This document shows positions 1-7,205 of a stretch of DNA of 33,145 bases, piece after piece. The notes under the pieces were generated by a model. The model was not told the DNA's origin and did no database searches. It saw only the letters and a program-made list of their open reading frames with translations. The stretch is from Enterococcus avium ATCC 14025 (lineage in GTDB: Bacteria > Bacillota > Bacilli > Lactobacillales > Enterococcaceae): NCBI RefSeq assembly GCF_000406965.1, contig NZ_KE136363.1:266449-299593 (forward strand), in the 5' to 3' direction. The number at the start of each line of letters is the position of its first letter. Position 1 is the first letter of the stretch. Made by a program: the position numbers and the translations under genes.

Positions 1-54
1 AAAAAATAAATGTTTATCTGTTAATCCGAGTAATTTTCTAGTATGATTATCCAT
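1..54 (-). CDS. ISL3-type transposase, N-terminal fragment (runs off the window)
   Basis: Only the first 18 codons are present. They read MDNHTRKLLGLTDKHLFF from an ATG at 54 back to base 1, and the rest lies left of the window. A short N-terminus with KLLGLTD followed by a hydrophobic stretch is typical of ISL3-family DDE transposases, which start with a small zinc-binding N-domain. A good ribosome binding site (AAAGGAG on the minus strand, about 62-68) precedes the ATG. The family call rests on memory of N-terminal patterns in 18 residues and could be wrong. A hairpin covering the RBS supports the insertion-sequence reading. Confidence 0.5.
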   Translation of the reverse strand, partial: MDNHTRKLLGLTDKHLFF

Positions 55-56
55 TG

Positions 57-116
57 AGAGACTCCTTTGGTAGGGTGACGTTTTGGTCGACTAAATTTTA
101 CCAAAAGTGAGTCTCT
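57..116 (-). repeat. Imperfect inverted repeat covering the transposase RBS
   Basis: AGAGACTCCTTTGGTA (57-72) pairs with TACCAAAAGTGAGTCTCT (99-116), with small bulges. On the minus strand the AAAGGAG ribosome binding site of the transposase lies inside this hairpin. The right arm may overlap the terminal inverted repeat of the element, but the exact IS end cannot be placed without its other end. Confidence 0.55.
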
Positions 117-140
117 TTTTGAGTTGAAACGAAGAAAAAA

Positions 141-178
141 GTGTTAGTAGAAAATCGCCTTCGATTTTCCACCAACAC
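141..178. repeat. Long stem-loop between IS edge and small gene
   Basis: GTGTTAGTAGAAAATCG (141-157) pairs with CGATTTTCCACCAACAC (162-178) around a 4-nt loop, all 17 positions paired when two G-U wobbles are allowed. It has no long T-run on either side, so it is not a strong terminator. It may be the outer part of the IS or a remnant of a repeat. Confidence 0.5.
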
Positions 179-198
179 AAAATATTATAGAACCTAAA

Positions 199-237
199 AA
201 AACACGTTCTCACTTTGGCTGAGAGCGTGTTTTTTTG
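199..237. terminator. Rho-independent terminator (for the 249-521 gene)
   Basis: AAACACGTTCTC (about 200-211) pairs with GAGAGCGTGTTT (221-232) around a 9-nt loop. A-runs and T-runs flank it, so it can work in both directions. It lies just downstream of the minus-strand gene ending at 249. Confidence 0.8.
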
Positions 238-248
238 ATCAGTGAGTA

Positions 249-521
249 TTAGTTTGTTTCAAAGATTCGCGGGATAATTGTATCGATTCGCAACAATTCA
301 TCCTCAGAAAGCGTCTTTCCATCTTTTTTCCAGACATTGATTCGACGCTGCTCTTTTTCTAGAGTGTAGTTTTCTGTCACATATTTTGCTCGCGGATTAT
401 TCAGCAGTTCTTTAATAAATTGAGCACGCAATTGGCTAAGCGTCAGCCCATGCTCTCCTTGTTTTAAAAAAGGTGATTCATAGTGGTAAACACGTTGGTC
501 AGTTGAAACTGTTCCTCGCAT
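249..521 (-). CDS. Small hypothetical protein, 90 aa
   Basis: Not recognised. It is a 90-residue, charged, soluble-looking protein without signal peptide or membrane segment. The N-terminal third contains TDQRVYHYESPFL. The middle has ELLNNPRAKYVTENYTLEKE, with a predicted helix and strand, and the end is a hydrophobic/acidic tail (RIDTIIPRIFETN). The ATG is preceded on the minus strand by AGAGGAC at good spacing and the gene ends at a clear terminator, so it is probably a real single-gene unit. There are no cysteines or catalytic-looking motifs. It sits between the IS fragment and the DUF1576 gene and shares no obvious operon with either. Confidence 0.65.
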   Translation of the reverse strand: MRGTVSTDQRVYHYESPFLKQGEHGLTLSQLRAQFIKELLNNPRAKYVTENYTLEKEQRRINVWKKDGKTLSEDELLRIDTIIPRIFETN

Positions 522-683
522 AGTAGTCCTCTTTTCTAAGTCTATTAGTTCTATTTTAGCAGTGTTTCAGATAATAAAAAATAGCTTTCTTGAAGTTCGT
601 GAAAGTAGTTATTTTGGTTAAATTAATTTAATTTATTGAATTAAAGGATTAATGGTCGGCTATTTACGTGCCAATTCAAAAAA

Positions 684-731
684 GCTTTCCAAAGATAAAG
701 TTCTTTTTCAATAAACTTTTTTTTAGAAAGC
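684..731 (-). terminator. Probable terminator after the DUF1576 gene
   Basis: Arms GCTTTC (684-689) and GAAAGC (726-731) enclose a second AAAGTT/AACTTT pairing. On the minus strand the hairpin is followed by TTTTTT. The stem is interrupted, so this is a moderate call. The rest of the gap 540-737 is AT-rich, and I see no gene in it. Confidence 0.4.
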
Positions 732-737
732 CAGCGA

Positions 738-2075
738 TTAATCATCCTTAATCGTTGTAATTTTGAAAAGAAAGGTTTGAGAAAATGCCAGAAATCTGGC
801 AATCAATTTTTTCTCAATCTCGATAATTCGAAGATGCCAAGTTTGAAAATAGGCTTTGATTTTGCTGTGCTTATAAAACTGCACTCGAACAAAGTCCATT
901 AACAAAACAGTGATGCCGCCAGCAAAACCACAATTATACAAATTGATTCCAGCAGTAAGATAGTGTGTGTTACGAGTAATCAATGAAAAGATCGCACCAG
1001 AAAGCGTGCCTGTTACCAACCCATATTTACGAGTCATCGGAGAAAGTGTGCTGGCAAAAAGCATAATCACAATATTATTCGTTGTCGCGGTATCTTGATA
1101 GAAGAATAGCCCAGTTAGGAACACACCAAATGCAGGGAAAAAGAAGTAGCGAAATTTGAAGTTATACATACTAAAGCCGGCGAAAGTCAAAATAGCTCCC
1201 ACTAGAATCCCGCTTAAAGGGACTTTTAAAATTAGAGTAAAGATCACAGCTAGATAGCCGTAAAGTGAAAAGCGGGCGATTTTCTTTAAATCCAAAAGCA
1301 AATGCTTCGTTCGGGTGATGTTTCGTTTATAAAAGGACAAAAAGATAAGAAATGGGACAGTGAATAAAGCAACTAAAAAGGAAAGTAACGCGTAGTGATG
1401 ATCAAAGGAAAGGGCGTGAGGCACGATTTTTATTGCTAAAACGTTCCTCGTGGCCAAGTTTCCAAGAACCCCAATGAAGCCAGCGGAAAAGCCCATGTTA
1501 TAAAGGTTTAACTCTTTGGTGTGGACCTTTAAAAATTCGAAGATCGGCAGAATTGTGTAGCCGATAAATAACCCCGCTGCCAAGGCTATGAACGTATTTG
1601 AAATGAAAAAATGATCCGGCGCACAATAAATCGTGCTAACAATAGGCGAGAGGCAAGTACTTAAGAGGCCCATGACCAATAAATCCTGTCTGTCAGAATG
1701 ATGAATTCGCGAATACAGCAGGCATCCTAAAATGATCGGCGCAGAGTTGATGATGTTTTTTCCGAAAAATGAAAAACCAGAAAGCATCATAATGACTGAA
1801 ACAGTCAAGGAACAAAAATGGTGTTTATGCTTTCGCAAAAGGAACAGGCTGCTTAAGGTTAATAGTCCGCTGTTTAAAAATGCGGGTCCAACTCCTGCGA
1901 TATGGACATAATCTGTAATCAAATTACTGGAAGACTTTATGATCCGCAGCATTCCCATAGTCAGTTCATTCGGGCTAGCAAGAAAAAATGCAGATAGCGT
2001 AAGCGCCAATCCATAAGAAAGCAAAAAAATAAAAATAATATTTGTCGAAAATAACACGTGTTTTGTTTTTTCCAA
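738..2075 (-). CDS. DUF1576 family polytopic membrane protein
   Basis: A 445-residue integral membrane protein with about a dozen hydrophobic segments and several small-residue-rich loops (for example GFSAGFIGVLGNLATRN and NLYNCGFAGGITVLLMDFVR). These resemble each other, suggesting two homologous halves. The layout and NxGFxGG motifs match my memory of the DUF1576 family (PF07613), whose function is unknown. The start is a TTG at 2075 with GGAGTG upstream, 14 nt behind the stop of the DeoR-type regulator, so the two genes form one transcript. That pairing suggests a transporter or sensor for a metabolite that also controls the regulator, but no substrate can be read from the sequence. Confidence 0.8.
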   Translation of the reverse strand: MEKTKHVLFSTNIIFIFLLSYGLALTLSAFFLASPNELTMGMLRIIKSSSNLITDYVHIAGVGPAFLNSGLLTLSSLFLLRKHKHHFCSLTVSVIMMLSGFSFFGKNIINSAPIILGCLLYSRIHHSDRQDLLVMGLLSTCLSPIVSTIYCAPDHFFISNTFIALAAGLFIGYTILPIFEFLKVHTKELNLYNMGFSAGFIGVLGNLATRNVLAIKIVPHALSFDHHYALLSFLVALFTVPFLIFLSFYKRNITRTKHLLLDLKKIARFSLYGYLAVIFTLILKVPLSGILVGAILTFAGFSMYNFKFRYFFFPAFGVFLTGLFFYQDTATTNNIVIMLFASTLSPMTRKYGLVTGTLSGAIFSLITRNTHYLTAGINLYNCGFAGGITVLLMDFVRVQFYKHSKIKAYFQTWHLRIIEIEKKLIARFLAFSQTFLFKITTIKDD

Positions 2076-2089
2076 AGCTTCACACTCCT

Positions 2090-2854
2090 TTAGTTGACCT
2101 GAACGACTGTTACACCCATTTTTCGAATCTCTTCTAACATTTCTTCGGAACTAAATTGATCGGTGATGAAATAATCAAACGCGGAGATATCACACATTTT
2201 AACCTTCGAGGTTACTCCGACTTTCCGATGATCAGCCACAAGAATTTTACATCTGGTGGCGCGTTTGATCATTATCTCGTTAATCGTCGCTTCGCTCATG
2301 GTCTTGGTTGTAACCCCATTTTCTAAATCTATGCCACTGCAGCCGACAACACAGACATCCGCATTGATGACAGACAAGGTGTTGATAGCAACATCGCCGA
2401 CTAGCGCTTCTTTTGGATAACGCATTTCTCCGCCGGTCAGGACGTAATTGTAATTGGCATGGTGTTGGGAATAATTGATTTTCAAGTTATTGGTTATGAC
2501 TGTTAAATGATCGACATGTAAAAAATCAATCGTCTTTAACGCGGTCGAGCTGACATTAATGAAGATCGTGTCACAATCATGAATAAATTTGCTAGCCTCC
2601 TTGGCGAGTGCCTGTTTGATGCGAACGGGACCTGAATGATCGTCATCAGGCTTATTCTCATAATTAAACATGCAGTAGCCAAACTTGCGAATAATATCGT
2701 TTTTTTCTTCTAGTAAATGCAAGTCACGTCTGACTGTACTGAGGGAAACATCCAAAGCTTCGGCTAACTCCAAAGTAGTCATGTGTTCCTTCTTTTCCAG
2801 AATATCTAAAATATCTTTATGGCGTTTATCGATGTTCATGATCGAGTTTTTCAT
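2090..2854 (-). CDS. DeoR/GlpR-family transcriptional regulator
   Basis: A 254-residue regulator. Residues about 10-65 form the DeoR winged helix: RHKDILDILEKKEHMTTLELAE, then the recognition helix VSLSTVRRDLHLLEEK. The C-terminal part is the DeoRC sugar-phosphate sensor fold, with conserved-type segments DTIFINVSSTALKTIDFL, LTGGEMRYPKEALVGD, VCVVGCSGIDLENGVTT and KILVADHRKVGV. DeoR proteins usually repress a sugar or nucleoside operon until a phosphorylated sugar binds. AGGAGG sits 7 nt before the ATG at 2854; M6 is an alternative start. It is first in a two-gene unit with the DUF1576 protein, so it probably regulates that gene and itself. Its effector is unknown. Confidence 0.9.
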   Translation of the reverse strand: MKNSIMNIDKRHKDILDILEKKEHMTTLELAEALDVSLSTVRRDLHLLEEKNDIIRKFGYCMFNYENKPDDDHSGPVRIKQALAKEASKFIHDCDTIFINVSSTALKTIDFLHVDHLTVITNNLKINYSQHHANYNYVLTGGEMRYPKEALVGDVAINTLSVINADVCVVGCSGIDLENGVTTKTMSEATINEIMIKRATRCKILVADHRKVGVTSKVKMCDISAFDYFITDQFSSEEMLEEIRKMGVTVVQVN

Positions 2855-2922
2855 TAAAAAGCCTCCTATATAAACCCTTCAAATAGCGAACCAATGAAAA
2901 GAAAGCGGTTTTATATGAGTTT

Positions 2923-2973
2923 ATTATACATTTTTTAATGGTGAAAAGACATAAAAAGTCATAAAAAATCATT
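2923..2973 (-). promoter_or_regulatory. Promoter region of the DeoR gene with tandem repeats
   Basis: A minus-strand -10 TATAAT occupies 2928-2923 with no good -35. Where the -35 should be lie two tandem copies of CATAAAAA (2950-2957 and 2960-2967), one helical turn apart. Helical-phased repeats replacing a -35 fit a regulator operator, plausibly for the DeoR protein itself. Confidence 0.35.
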
Positions 2974-3063
2974 CAAGTATATAAATTTTTCGGGTGCTAA
3001 GATCGAATAGAGCGAAAAAGAAGTTAAGACTTAAGACCTATAGCAGCGACTATATTTTTCCGT

Positions 3064-3088
3064 TAGAATATAGGTAACAAGTTACTTA
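3064..3088 (+). promoter_or_regulatory. MarR-type operator overlapping the promoter of the MarR operon
   Basis: TAGGTAACAAGTTACTTA (3071-3088) is an 18-bp imperfect palindrome with GTAAC/GTTAC arms. It lies directly behind a TAGAAT -10 hexamer (3064-3069) and 27 bp before the MarR start codon. Size, AT content and position match MarR-family operators, so autorepression is likely. No good -35 is visible. Confidence 0.65.
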
Positions 3089-3114
3089 TATTTAAAGTTA
3101 TCGAGGTGGTCCAC

Positions 3115-3615
3115 ATGAACATTGAAAGTTTAACAGAAGCCTACAAAAGCGGGCGTGATAATCAACAGCGAGCGATTTTTGCTAGTTTATTCATTTTGGG
3201 TAATCGCCTGCAAACATCCTTCGACAAAGTAGATCCAGTCATAACAGTGAAGCAGTTCATGGTGCTGATCATGGTCAAACAGGTGCCAGAAAAGACCTTG
3301 GATTTGACCAGCTGCGGGGAGCTTTTGGGATGTTCAAGACAAAATATCAAAAAGCTGGCGGTTGCCTTGGAAAAGAAAGAACTAATCACGATCAGTCGAA
3401 ATAAAAAAGACAGACGAAGAACGGATTTGTGCCTGACAGAAAAAGGAGAATCTTACTTTCAGTTAGTCGCAAAGCTGCATGACGAGGCCCTTCATTCGAT
3501 TTTTGAAGGTTACTCTGATGATGAATTAACGAATTTTTTTATCATTTTAATGAAATTGTACTCAGGTGTCGAAAATCTGGAAGAATTAGCGGCAAAAAAA
3601 CAGGGAGGAAACTAG
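3115..3615 (+). CDS. MarR-family transcriptional regulator
   Basis: A 166-residue protein using the ATG at 3115, with GAGGTGG 5 nt upstream. The GTG at 3106 overlaps that RBS and is less likely. The MarR winged helix is clear: VITVKQFMVLIMV (first helix pair), TLDLTSCGELLGCSRQNIKKLAVALEKKELI (recognition helix and linker), then the wing RNKKDRRRTDLCLTEKGESYF with its basic tip. Flanking helices form the dimer interface. MarR proteins usually repress and respond to phenolics, quinones or oxidants. Cys residues in the recognition region (SCGELLGCS) could permit redox sensing, but this is not demonstrated. It begins an operon with a flavodoxin-like protein (1-nt gap) and an FMN-binding protein. 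Confidence 0.92.
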   Translation: MNIESLTEAYKSGRDNQQRAIFASLFILGNRLQTSFDKVDPVITVKQFMVLIMVKQVPEKTLDLTSCGELLGCSRQNIKKLAVALEKKELITISRNKKDRRRTDLCLTEKGESYFQLVAKLHDEALHSIFEGYSDDELTNFFIILMKLYSGVENLEELAAKKQGGN

Positions 3616-3616
3616 T

Positions 3617-4123
3617 ATGAACACGATTGTGATTTATGCAACAAAAAAAGGAAGTTCAGAATTATATGCGAAGACCTTTGCGAAAAATAACAAGTATCAG
3701 ATTTTTAAGCAGGAACAGGTTTCTTCAGAAGAGCTGGCAAAGGCAGATGAAGTTTATTATTTCGGCAGTGTCTATGCTGGAAAAGTAATAGGTTTAGAAG
3801 AACTGAAAAAGAAACTATCTGGTAATAGTCATTTGACAATCATTTCTGTTGGCTTGACAGCAGTCAAGGATCAGGAAAAATTAGCTGAAATTCGTGAGGG
3901 TGTTTCCAAGGAGTTTCCTCAGGCGAGCTTTTACCATCTAAGAGGGCGGTTAATCAAGCAGCAGCTAAATATGCCGGAAAAAATCATTTTAAAAATGATT
4001 AGTAAAAGCAGCAAGAAGAAACCTATTCAGGAGAAATTGGAGATTGAAAAAGCAATTGAACAAGCAGTGGATGAGGGAAGTGTCGATTGTATCGATTTGT
4101 CTGAATTAGAGAAGATTGGGTAA
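3617..4123 (+). CDS. Flavodoxin-domain protein (HemG-like flavodoxin_5 type)
   Basis: A 168-residue soluble protein. The N-terminus MNTIVIYATKKGSSELYAK is a flavodoxin phosphate-binding loop (strand, then T-x-K-G-S-S-E), and YYFGSVYAGKVIGLEELKKKL and LTIISVGLTAVKD continue the alternating fold. The shape and the conserved GSVYAGK region resemble the flavodoxin_5 family, which includes protoporphyrinogen oxidase HemG and related FMN oxidoreductases. The C-terminal half is lysine-rich. It begins 1 nt after the MarR stop with GGGAGGAAAC as RBS, so it is co-transcribed. Next to an FMN-binding membrane protein it is likely an electron carrier or quinone/flavin reductase. A specific HemG function is not supported, as no heme genes are nearby. 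Confidence 0.82.
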   Translation: MNTIVIYATKKGSSELYAKTFAKNNKYQIFKQEQVSSEELAKADEVYYFGSVYAGKVIGLEELKKKLSGNSHLTIISVGLTAVKDQEKLAEIREGVSKEFPQASFYHLRGRLIKQQLNMPEKIILKMISKSSKKKPIQEKLEIEKAIEQAVDEGSVDCIDLSELEKIG

Positions 4124-4169
4124 CTGTTAAAAAGCAGAAGGGATTGATGGAGTTATAGGAAAACGAATA

Positions 4170-4538
4170 ATGATTATTTTAGTTGTTGCCATTTTACTCG
4201 TGGTTTGTGTGAAAGTAGGCGCTGATTTTTTGACGAAGCGTACATTGAAGAAAGTTAAAATCAATGAAGTGCCGATTTCTCAAGTAGCAGATGGAGAATA
4301 TGTGGGAGAAGCACAAATCAAACCTGTTTCAGCAAAGGTTAACGTGCAGGTTGAGAACGGGAAGATCACCGATATTGAAATCAAAGATCATATGACTGGT
4401 TTAGGAAAGAACGGTGAGAAAATTATTGATCAGATTATTAATAAACAGAGCTTGGACGTTGACGCAATCAGCGGTGCGACCCAAAGCAGCGTCACAATTA
4501 CGAAGGCTGTCGAAAACGCACTGACACAAGAAAATTAA
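4170..4538 (+). CDS. Membrane-anchored FMN-binding domain protein
   Basis: A 122-residue protein. Residues 1-16 form one hydrophobic N-terminal anchor (MIILVVAILLVVCVKV), so the rest is expected outside the membrane. The remainder is an FMN_bind domain (PF04205 type): DGEYVGEA, KVNVQVENGKITDIEIKDH, LGKNG and the signature DAISGATQSS (98-107). In this family the Thr of SGAT (here T104) receives FMN covalently through a phosphodiester bond made by ApbE. No apbE is in the window. The RBS (AGGAAAA) is modest. The gene lies 46 nt after the flavodoxin gene, probably in the MarR operon. A role in passing electrons across or outside the membrane is inferred from the family. Confidence 0.88.
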   Translation: MIILVVAILLVVCVKVGADFLTKRTLKKVKINEVPISQVADGEYVGEAQIKPVSAKVNVQVENGKITDIEIKDHMTGLGKNGEKIIDQIINKQSLDVDAISGATQSSVTITKAVENALTQEN

Positions 4539-4563
4539 TTTTTCTCTATCTTTTTTCTCCATG

Positions 4564-4592
4564 TTGAATTTGGTTCTATTGCTAGATATAAT
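4564..4592 (+). promoter_or_regulatory. Strong sigma-A type promoter
   Basis: TTGAAT (4564-4569), 17-bp spacer, TATAAT (4587-4592). Transcription would begin near 4600 and enter a 310-nt untranslated region before the MATE gene. Confidence 0.7.
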
Positions 4593-4599
4593 AGATGTA

Positions 4600-4828
4600 T
4601 CAAATAGGAAAGCAGTCGATTGATATGTTCTATATCATTTACAATAAAGTGTGCATTGAAATTTGCTCCGCACAATCGAATACGATGAAACATTGTACGG
4701 AGCCTAATCGAAATAAATCTTCATCAGTCAGCTAGAGTGATCAGAAATTAGCTAATTTCTGGTTTATTCAAGATGTCTGCAAGATTTTACAAGGCCATTG
4801 ACAGTGTTTTTGTCAATGGCCTTTTTTT
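4600..4828 (+). ncRNA. Candidate structured leader or small RNA upstream of the MATE gene
   Basis: Between the promoter at 4564 and the first terminator lie two strong dyads. GCTCCGCACAAT (4665-4676) pairs with ATTGTACGGAGC (4692-4703) at 11 of 12 positions. A perfect palindrome, CAGAAATTAGCTAATTTCTG, sits at 4742-4761. No ORF with a usable RBS is seen. The unit could be a stand-alone small RNA of about 230 nt ending at the terminator, or a riboswitch/attenuator leader of the MATE gene. It matches no class I can name. Confidence 0.45.
4791..4828 (+). terminator. Rho-independent terminator in the MATE leader
   Basis: AAGGCCATTGAC (4791-4802) pairs perfectly with GTCAATGGCCTT (4812-4823), followed by seven T (4822-4828). 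Confidence 0.88.
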
Positions 4829-4845
4829 GCAATTTCATGTGCGTA

Positions 4846-4884
4846 AAGAAGGCCATGTCATCGGTGACCTTCTTTTATTTTTTG
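4846..4884 (+). terminator. Second terminator-like hairpin before the MATE gene
   Basis: AAAGAAGG (about 4846-4853) pairs with CCTTCTTT, followed by a T-rich run ending about 25 nt before the MATE start. Its left arm repeats the AAGGCCAT of the first terminator (4791), so the right arm of the first hairpin could pair with either copy. Confidence 0.5.
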
Positions 4885-4909
4885 TAAAAAAAATAAAAGG
4901 GATGAGAAC

Positions 4910-6259
4910 ATGAGTAATTTTCATGATTTAACAACAGGCAGTGTCACAAAACAATTAATTCGTTTTGCGATTCCACTTTTTTTAGCTAATCTATTGCAAT
5001 CACTCTATAATATCGCTGATATGCTGGTGGTTGGAAGGATTGTTGGAAGTACGGGCGTAGCCGCAATTAGTAATGCGTCCTCCTTAGTTTTTATTGTCAA
5101 TGCGATTTGCATGGGGATTACAATGGGAGGCACCGTGCTAATTGCTCAATATCGAGGTGCGAAGGATGAGCTTAGACAAAAAAAGACAATTGGAACAATT
5201 TACGCTATGACGGCAGTTGTTGCTATCCTAATCACCTGTGCGGGTATTTTCTTTTATAAGCAGATCCTAACCTGGATGAATGTTCCAAAGGAGGCCTATC
5301 AAGACGCCTGTGATTACATGATGGTGATTTTTATCGGAACTATTTTTGTGTTCGGTTATAATGCCACCTGCTCGATTTTGCGAGGCTTCGGCGATTCACG
5401 GAGTCCGCTGTACTTTGTCATGATCGCAGCGGGAATAAATGTCTTGTTAGATTATTTATTGGTAGGCGTATTCAGTTTTGGTACTGTCGGAGCGGCTTAT
5501 GCGACGATTGTCTCGCAAGCCATTTCGTTTGGTATTGCGATTCTTTATTTAAGAAGACAGAATTTTATTTTTGAATTTCAACTATCAAGTTTTAGGATTG
5601 AAAAAGCCATTTTATTAAAACTTGTACAGGTGAGTTTGCCAACAGCGATCCAAATGACCGTAGTTAATATTTCGTATTTACTGATTGCAGTCATGATCAA
5701 TAAGTACGGAGTAGTCATTGCCGCAGCAGCGGGAATCGGTTTGAAGATCAATACCTTTGCTGGCATGCCTTGTTGGGCAATCGGTCAAGCAGTAACGACA
5801 ATGGTTGGCCAAAATATGGGGGCGAAGCTTTTAAAGCGAACTAAGAAAATAGTACAGATTGGATTTTTCGCAAGCATTCTTGTTTCTTTGATAGCTATTT
5901 TGTTCATTCAAGTATTTGCTGAACCGCTGATTCGCTTATTTGATCCAGAAAATCAAGCGGTACTAAAGGCGGGCGTTGTATATTTGAGAATCTGTTGCTG
6001 TTGGAATAGTTTGTTTTATGCAACGATGTACAACTTTGATTCTTTTGCAGTGGGGGTTGGATTTGCCAATCTTGGCATGATTAACGCACTGTTAGATGCA
6101 TTGGTCATTCGTTTACCGCTGTGTTGGTTTTTAGGAACACTGCTGGAGTTTGGTGTTAGAGGGATTTACTGGGCACAAGCACTATCACCGATTATTCCGG
6201 CTTGTATCGGAATGCTCTACTTCTTCAGTAGAAAGTGGCAGCAACGAAAACTAATTTAA
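4910..6259 (+). CDS. MATE-family multidrug/cation efflux transporter
   Basis: A 449-residue membrane protein of usual MATE length with about 12 hydrophobic segments in two homologous halves. The N-terminal segment LTTGSVTKQLIRFAIPLFLANLLQSLYNIADMLVVGRIVG is characteristic of the DinF/NorM-like MatE domain, and the second half repeats it (LVQVSLPTAIQMTVVNIS). The loop CWAIGQAVTTMVGQNMGAKL also fits. These are Na+- or H+-coupled exporters of cationic drugs or metabolites. The ATG at 4910 follows GGGATGAG. Two terminator-type hairpins in the leader suggest control by premature termination. The transcript ends at a terminator shared with the opposing GntR gene. The substrate cannot be inferred. 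Confidence 0.93.
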   Translation: MSNFHDLTTGSVTKQLIRFAIPLFLANLLQSLYNIADMLVVGRIVGSTGVAAISNASSLVFIVNAICMGITMGGTVLIAQYRGAKDELRQKKTIGTIYAMTAVVAILITCAGIFFYKQILTWMNVPKEAYQDACDYMMVIFIGTIFVFGYNATCSILRGFGDSRSPLYFVMIAAGINVLLDYLLVGVFSFGTVGAAYATIVSQAISFGIAILYLRRQNFIFEFQLSSFRIEKAILLKLVQVSLPTAIQMTVVNISYLLIAVMINKYGVVIAAAAGIGLKINTFAGMPCWAIGQAVTTMVGQNMGAKLLKRTKKIVQIGFFASILVSLIAILFIQVFAEPLIRLFDPENQAVLKAGVVYLRICCCWNSLFYATMYNFDSFAVGVGFANLGMINALLDALVIRLPLCWFLGTLLEFGVRGIYWAQALSPIIPACIGMLYFFSRKWQQRKLI

Positions 6260-6260
6260 A

Positions 6261-6310
6261 AAAATAGCGTGTCTGCTTCTGCTGATCAGAAACAGACACG
6301 CTATTTTTGT
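6261..6310. terminator. Bidirectional terminator between MATE and GntR genes
   Basis: AAAATAGCGTGTCTG (6261-6275) pairs perfectly with CAGACACGCTATTTT (6293-6307). A/T runs on both sides let it serve the converging genes. Confidence 0.92.
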
Positions 6311-6330
6311 TGGCCAAAGAATCATGTGCG

Positions 6331-7038
6331 TTACAAATAATACTTAAACAGGTCTGGTAAATCCACACGAACAAGTTCTTCGGAAGCTAGCACCAGTTGA
6401 TTTTTCGTATCATAGACGGTCCCCTTATGCTGAATCACTGATAGGCCGCTTTGAACATTGAATAACGCTGCTTGCTGATCCGTTAATTGTTTGATACCCA
6501 CTTGGTTCATTCCTTTAACTTTTGGCTCTATTTCATGCTTTGCCAGTGCTTCATAAAGCGATCCGGAAAGGTCACATTCATGTAAAAATGTAAAATCTGT
6601 AGGTAAATAATTTTTTTCCAGCATGATTGCCACCCCATCGACCTTACGAAGACGCTCGACCATAATACTTTTGTCTGAGCCAAAAAGAGTAGTAAAATCC
6701 GCTGGGACAAGCGTTTCTTTCACTGCAAGTACTTCTGAAGTAAGCTTTTTTCCCTGATCAAGACAAACTTGAGTCAAGGATAAGCTTTTCTGCATTTCCT
6801 GATTCTGATTTTTTACAAAGGTTCCTTTTCCTTGAAGGCGGGTTAAATAACCTTCCTCCACCAACTCATCAATCGCTTTTCGTACTGTAATTCGACTGAC
6901 ATGAAAGCTCTTTTGAAATTGCGCTTCAGAAAGGAGCTTATCTCCTGCGACCAACTCTTTTTCCTTAATCTGTTGAAGAATCGCTTCTTTAATCTGTAAG
7001 TAGAGTGGTTTATGTTCATCAATTATCTTTCGAACCAT
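6331..7038 (-). CDS. GntR/HutC-family regulator with UTRA domain
   Basis: A 235-residue regulator. Residues about 10-75 form the GntR winged helix: KPLYLQIKEAILQQIKEKELVAGDKLLSEAQ, recognition helix VSRITVRKAIDELVEEGYL, wing RLQGKGTFV. The C-terminal UTRA sensor domain carries LSLTQVCLDQGKKLTSEVLAVKE, MVERLRKVDGVAIMLEKNYLP, SGSLYEALAKHEIEPK and the final VYDTKNQLVLASEELVRVD. HutC-type GntR regulators bind a sugar-phosphate or amino-acid-like effector. It is divergent from a SIS deglycase with 143-167 bp between them, so it most likely controls that gene, with fructoselysine-6-phosphate or a related compound as plausible effector. The role resembles FrlR. AGGCGG precedes the ATG. Confidence 0.92.
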   Translation of the reverse strand: MVRKIIDEHKPLYLQIKEAILQQIKEKELVAGDKLLSEAQFQKSFHVSRITVRKAIDELVEEGYLTRLQGKGTFVKNQNQEMQKSLSLTQVCLDQGKKLTSEVLAVKETLVPADFTTLFGSDKSIMVERLRKVDGVAIMLEKNYLPTDFTFLHECDLSGSLYEALAKHEIEPKVKGMNQVGIKQLTDQQAALFNVQSGLSVIQHKGTVYDTKNQLVLASEELVRVDLPDLFKYYL

Positions 7039-7125
7039 TGCTACACCGCCTTTTTCTCAATTATAAGCAAAAAATCATAATAGTTCAACTATAGGACAAG
7101 TTTTATAATCAGTTCTATACATGTA

Positions 7126-7154
7126 TTGACTTGTATCTTTACTTGTATTAAACT
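7126..7154 (+). promoter_or_regulatory. Promoter of the first deglycase gene with repeated operator half-sites
   Basis: TTGACT (7126-7131), 17-bp spacer, TAAACT (7149-7154). The sequence ACTTGTAT occurs at 7129-7136 and 7141-7148, and a related ACATGTAT at 7119-7126. These repeats, spaced about one turn apart and inside the promoter, look like GntR half-sites and would allow repression by the divergent regulator. Confidence 0.6.
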
Positions 7155-7205
7155 CATCGTGTCGATAGGCAGATAAGTATTTTGATAATGAAAGGAAGAA
7201 ACAGA

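Noticed and set aside
2948-2973. CRISPR-like short repeats
   Set aside because: Only two 8-10-bp copies without spacers; better explained as operator repeats.
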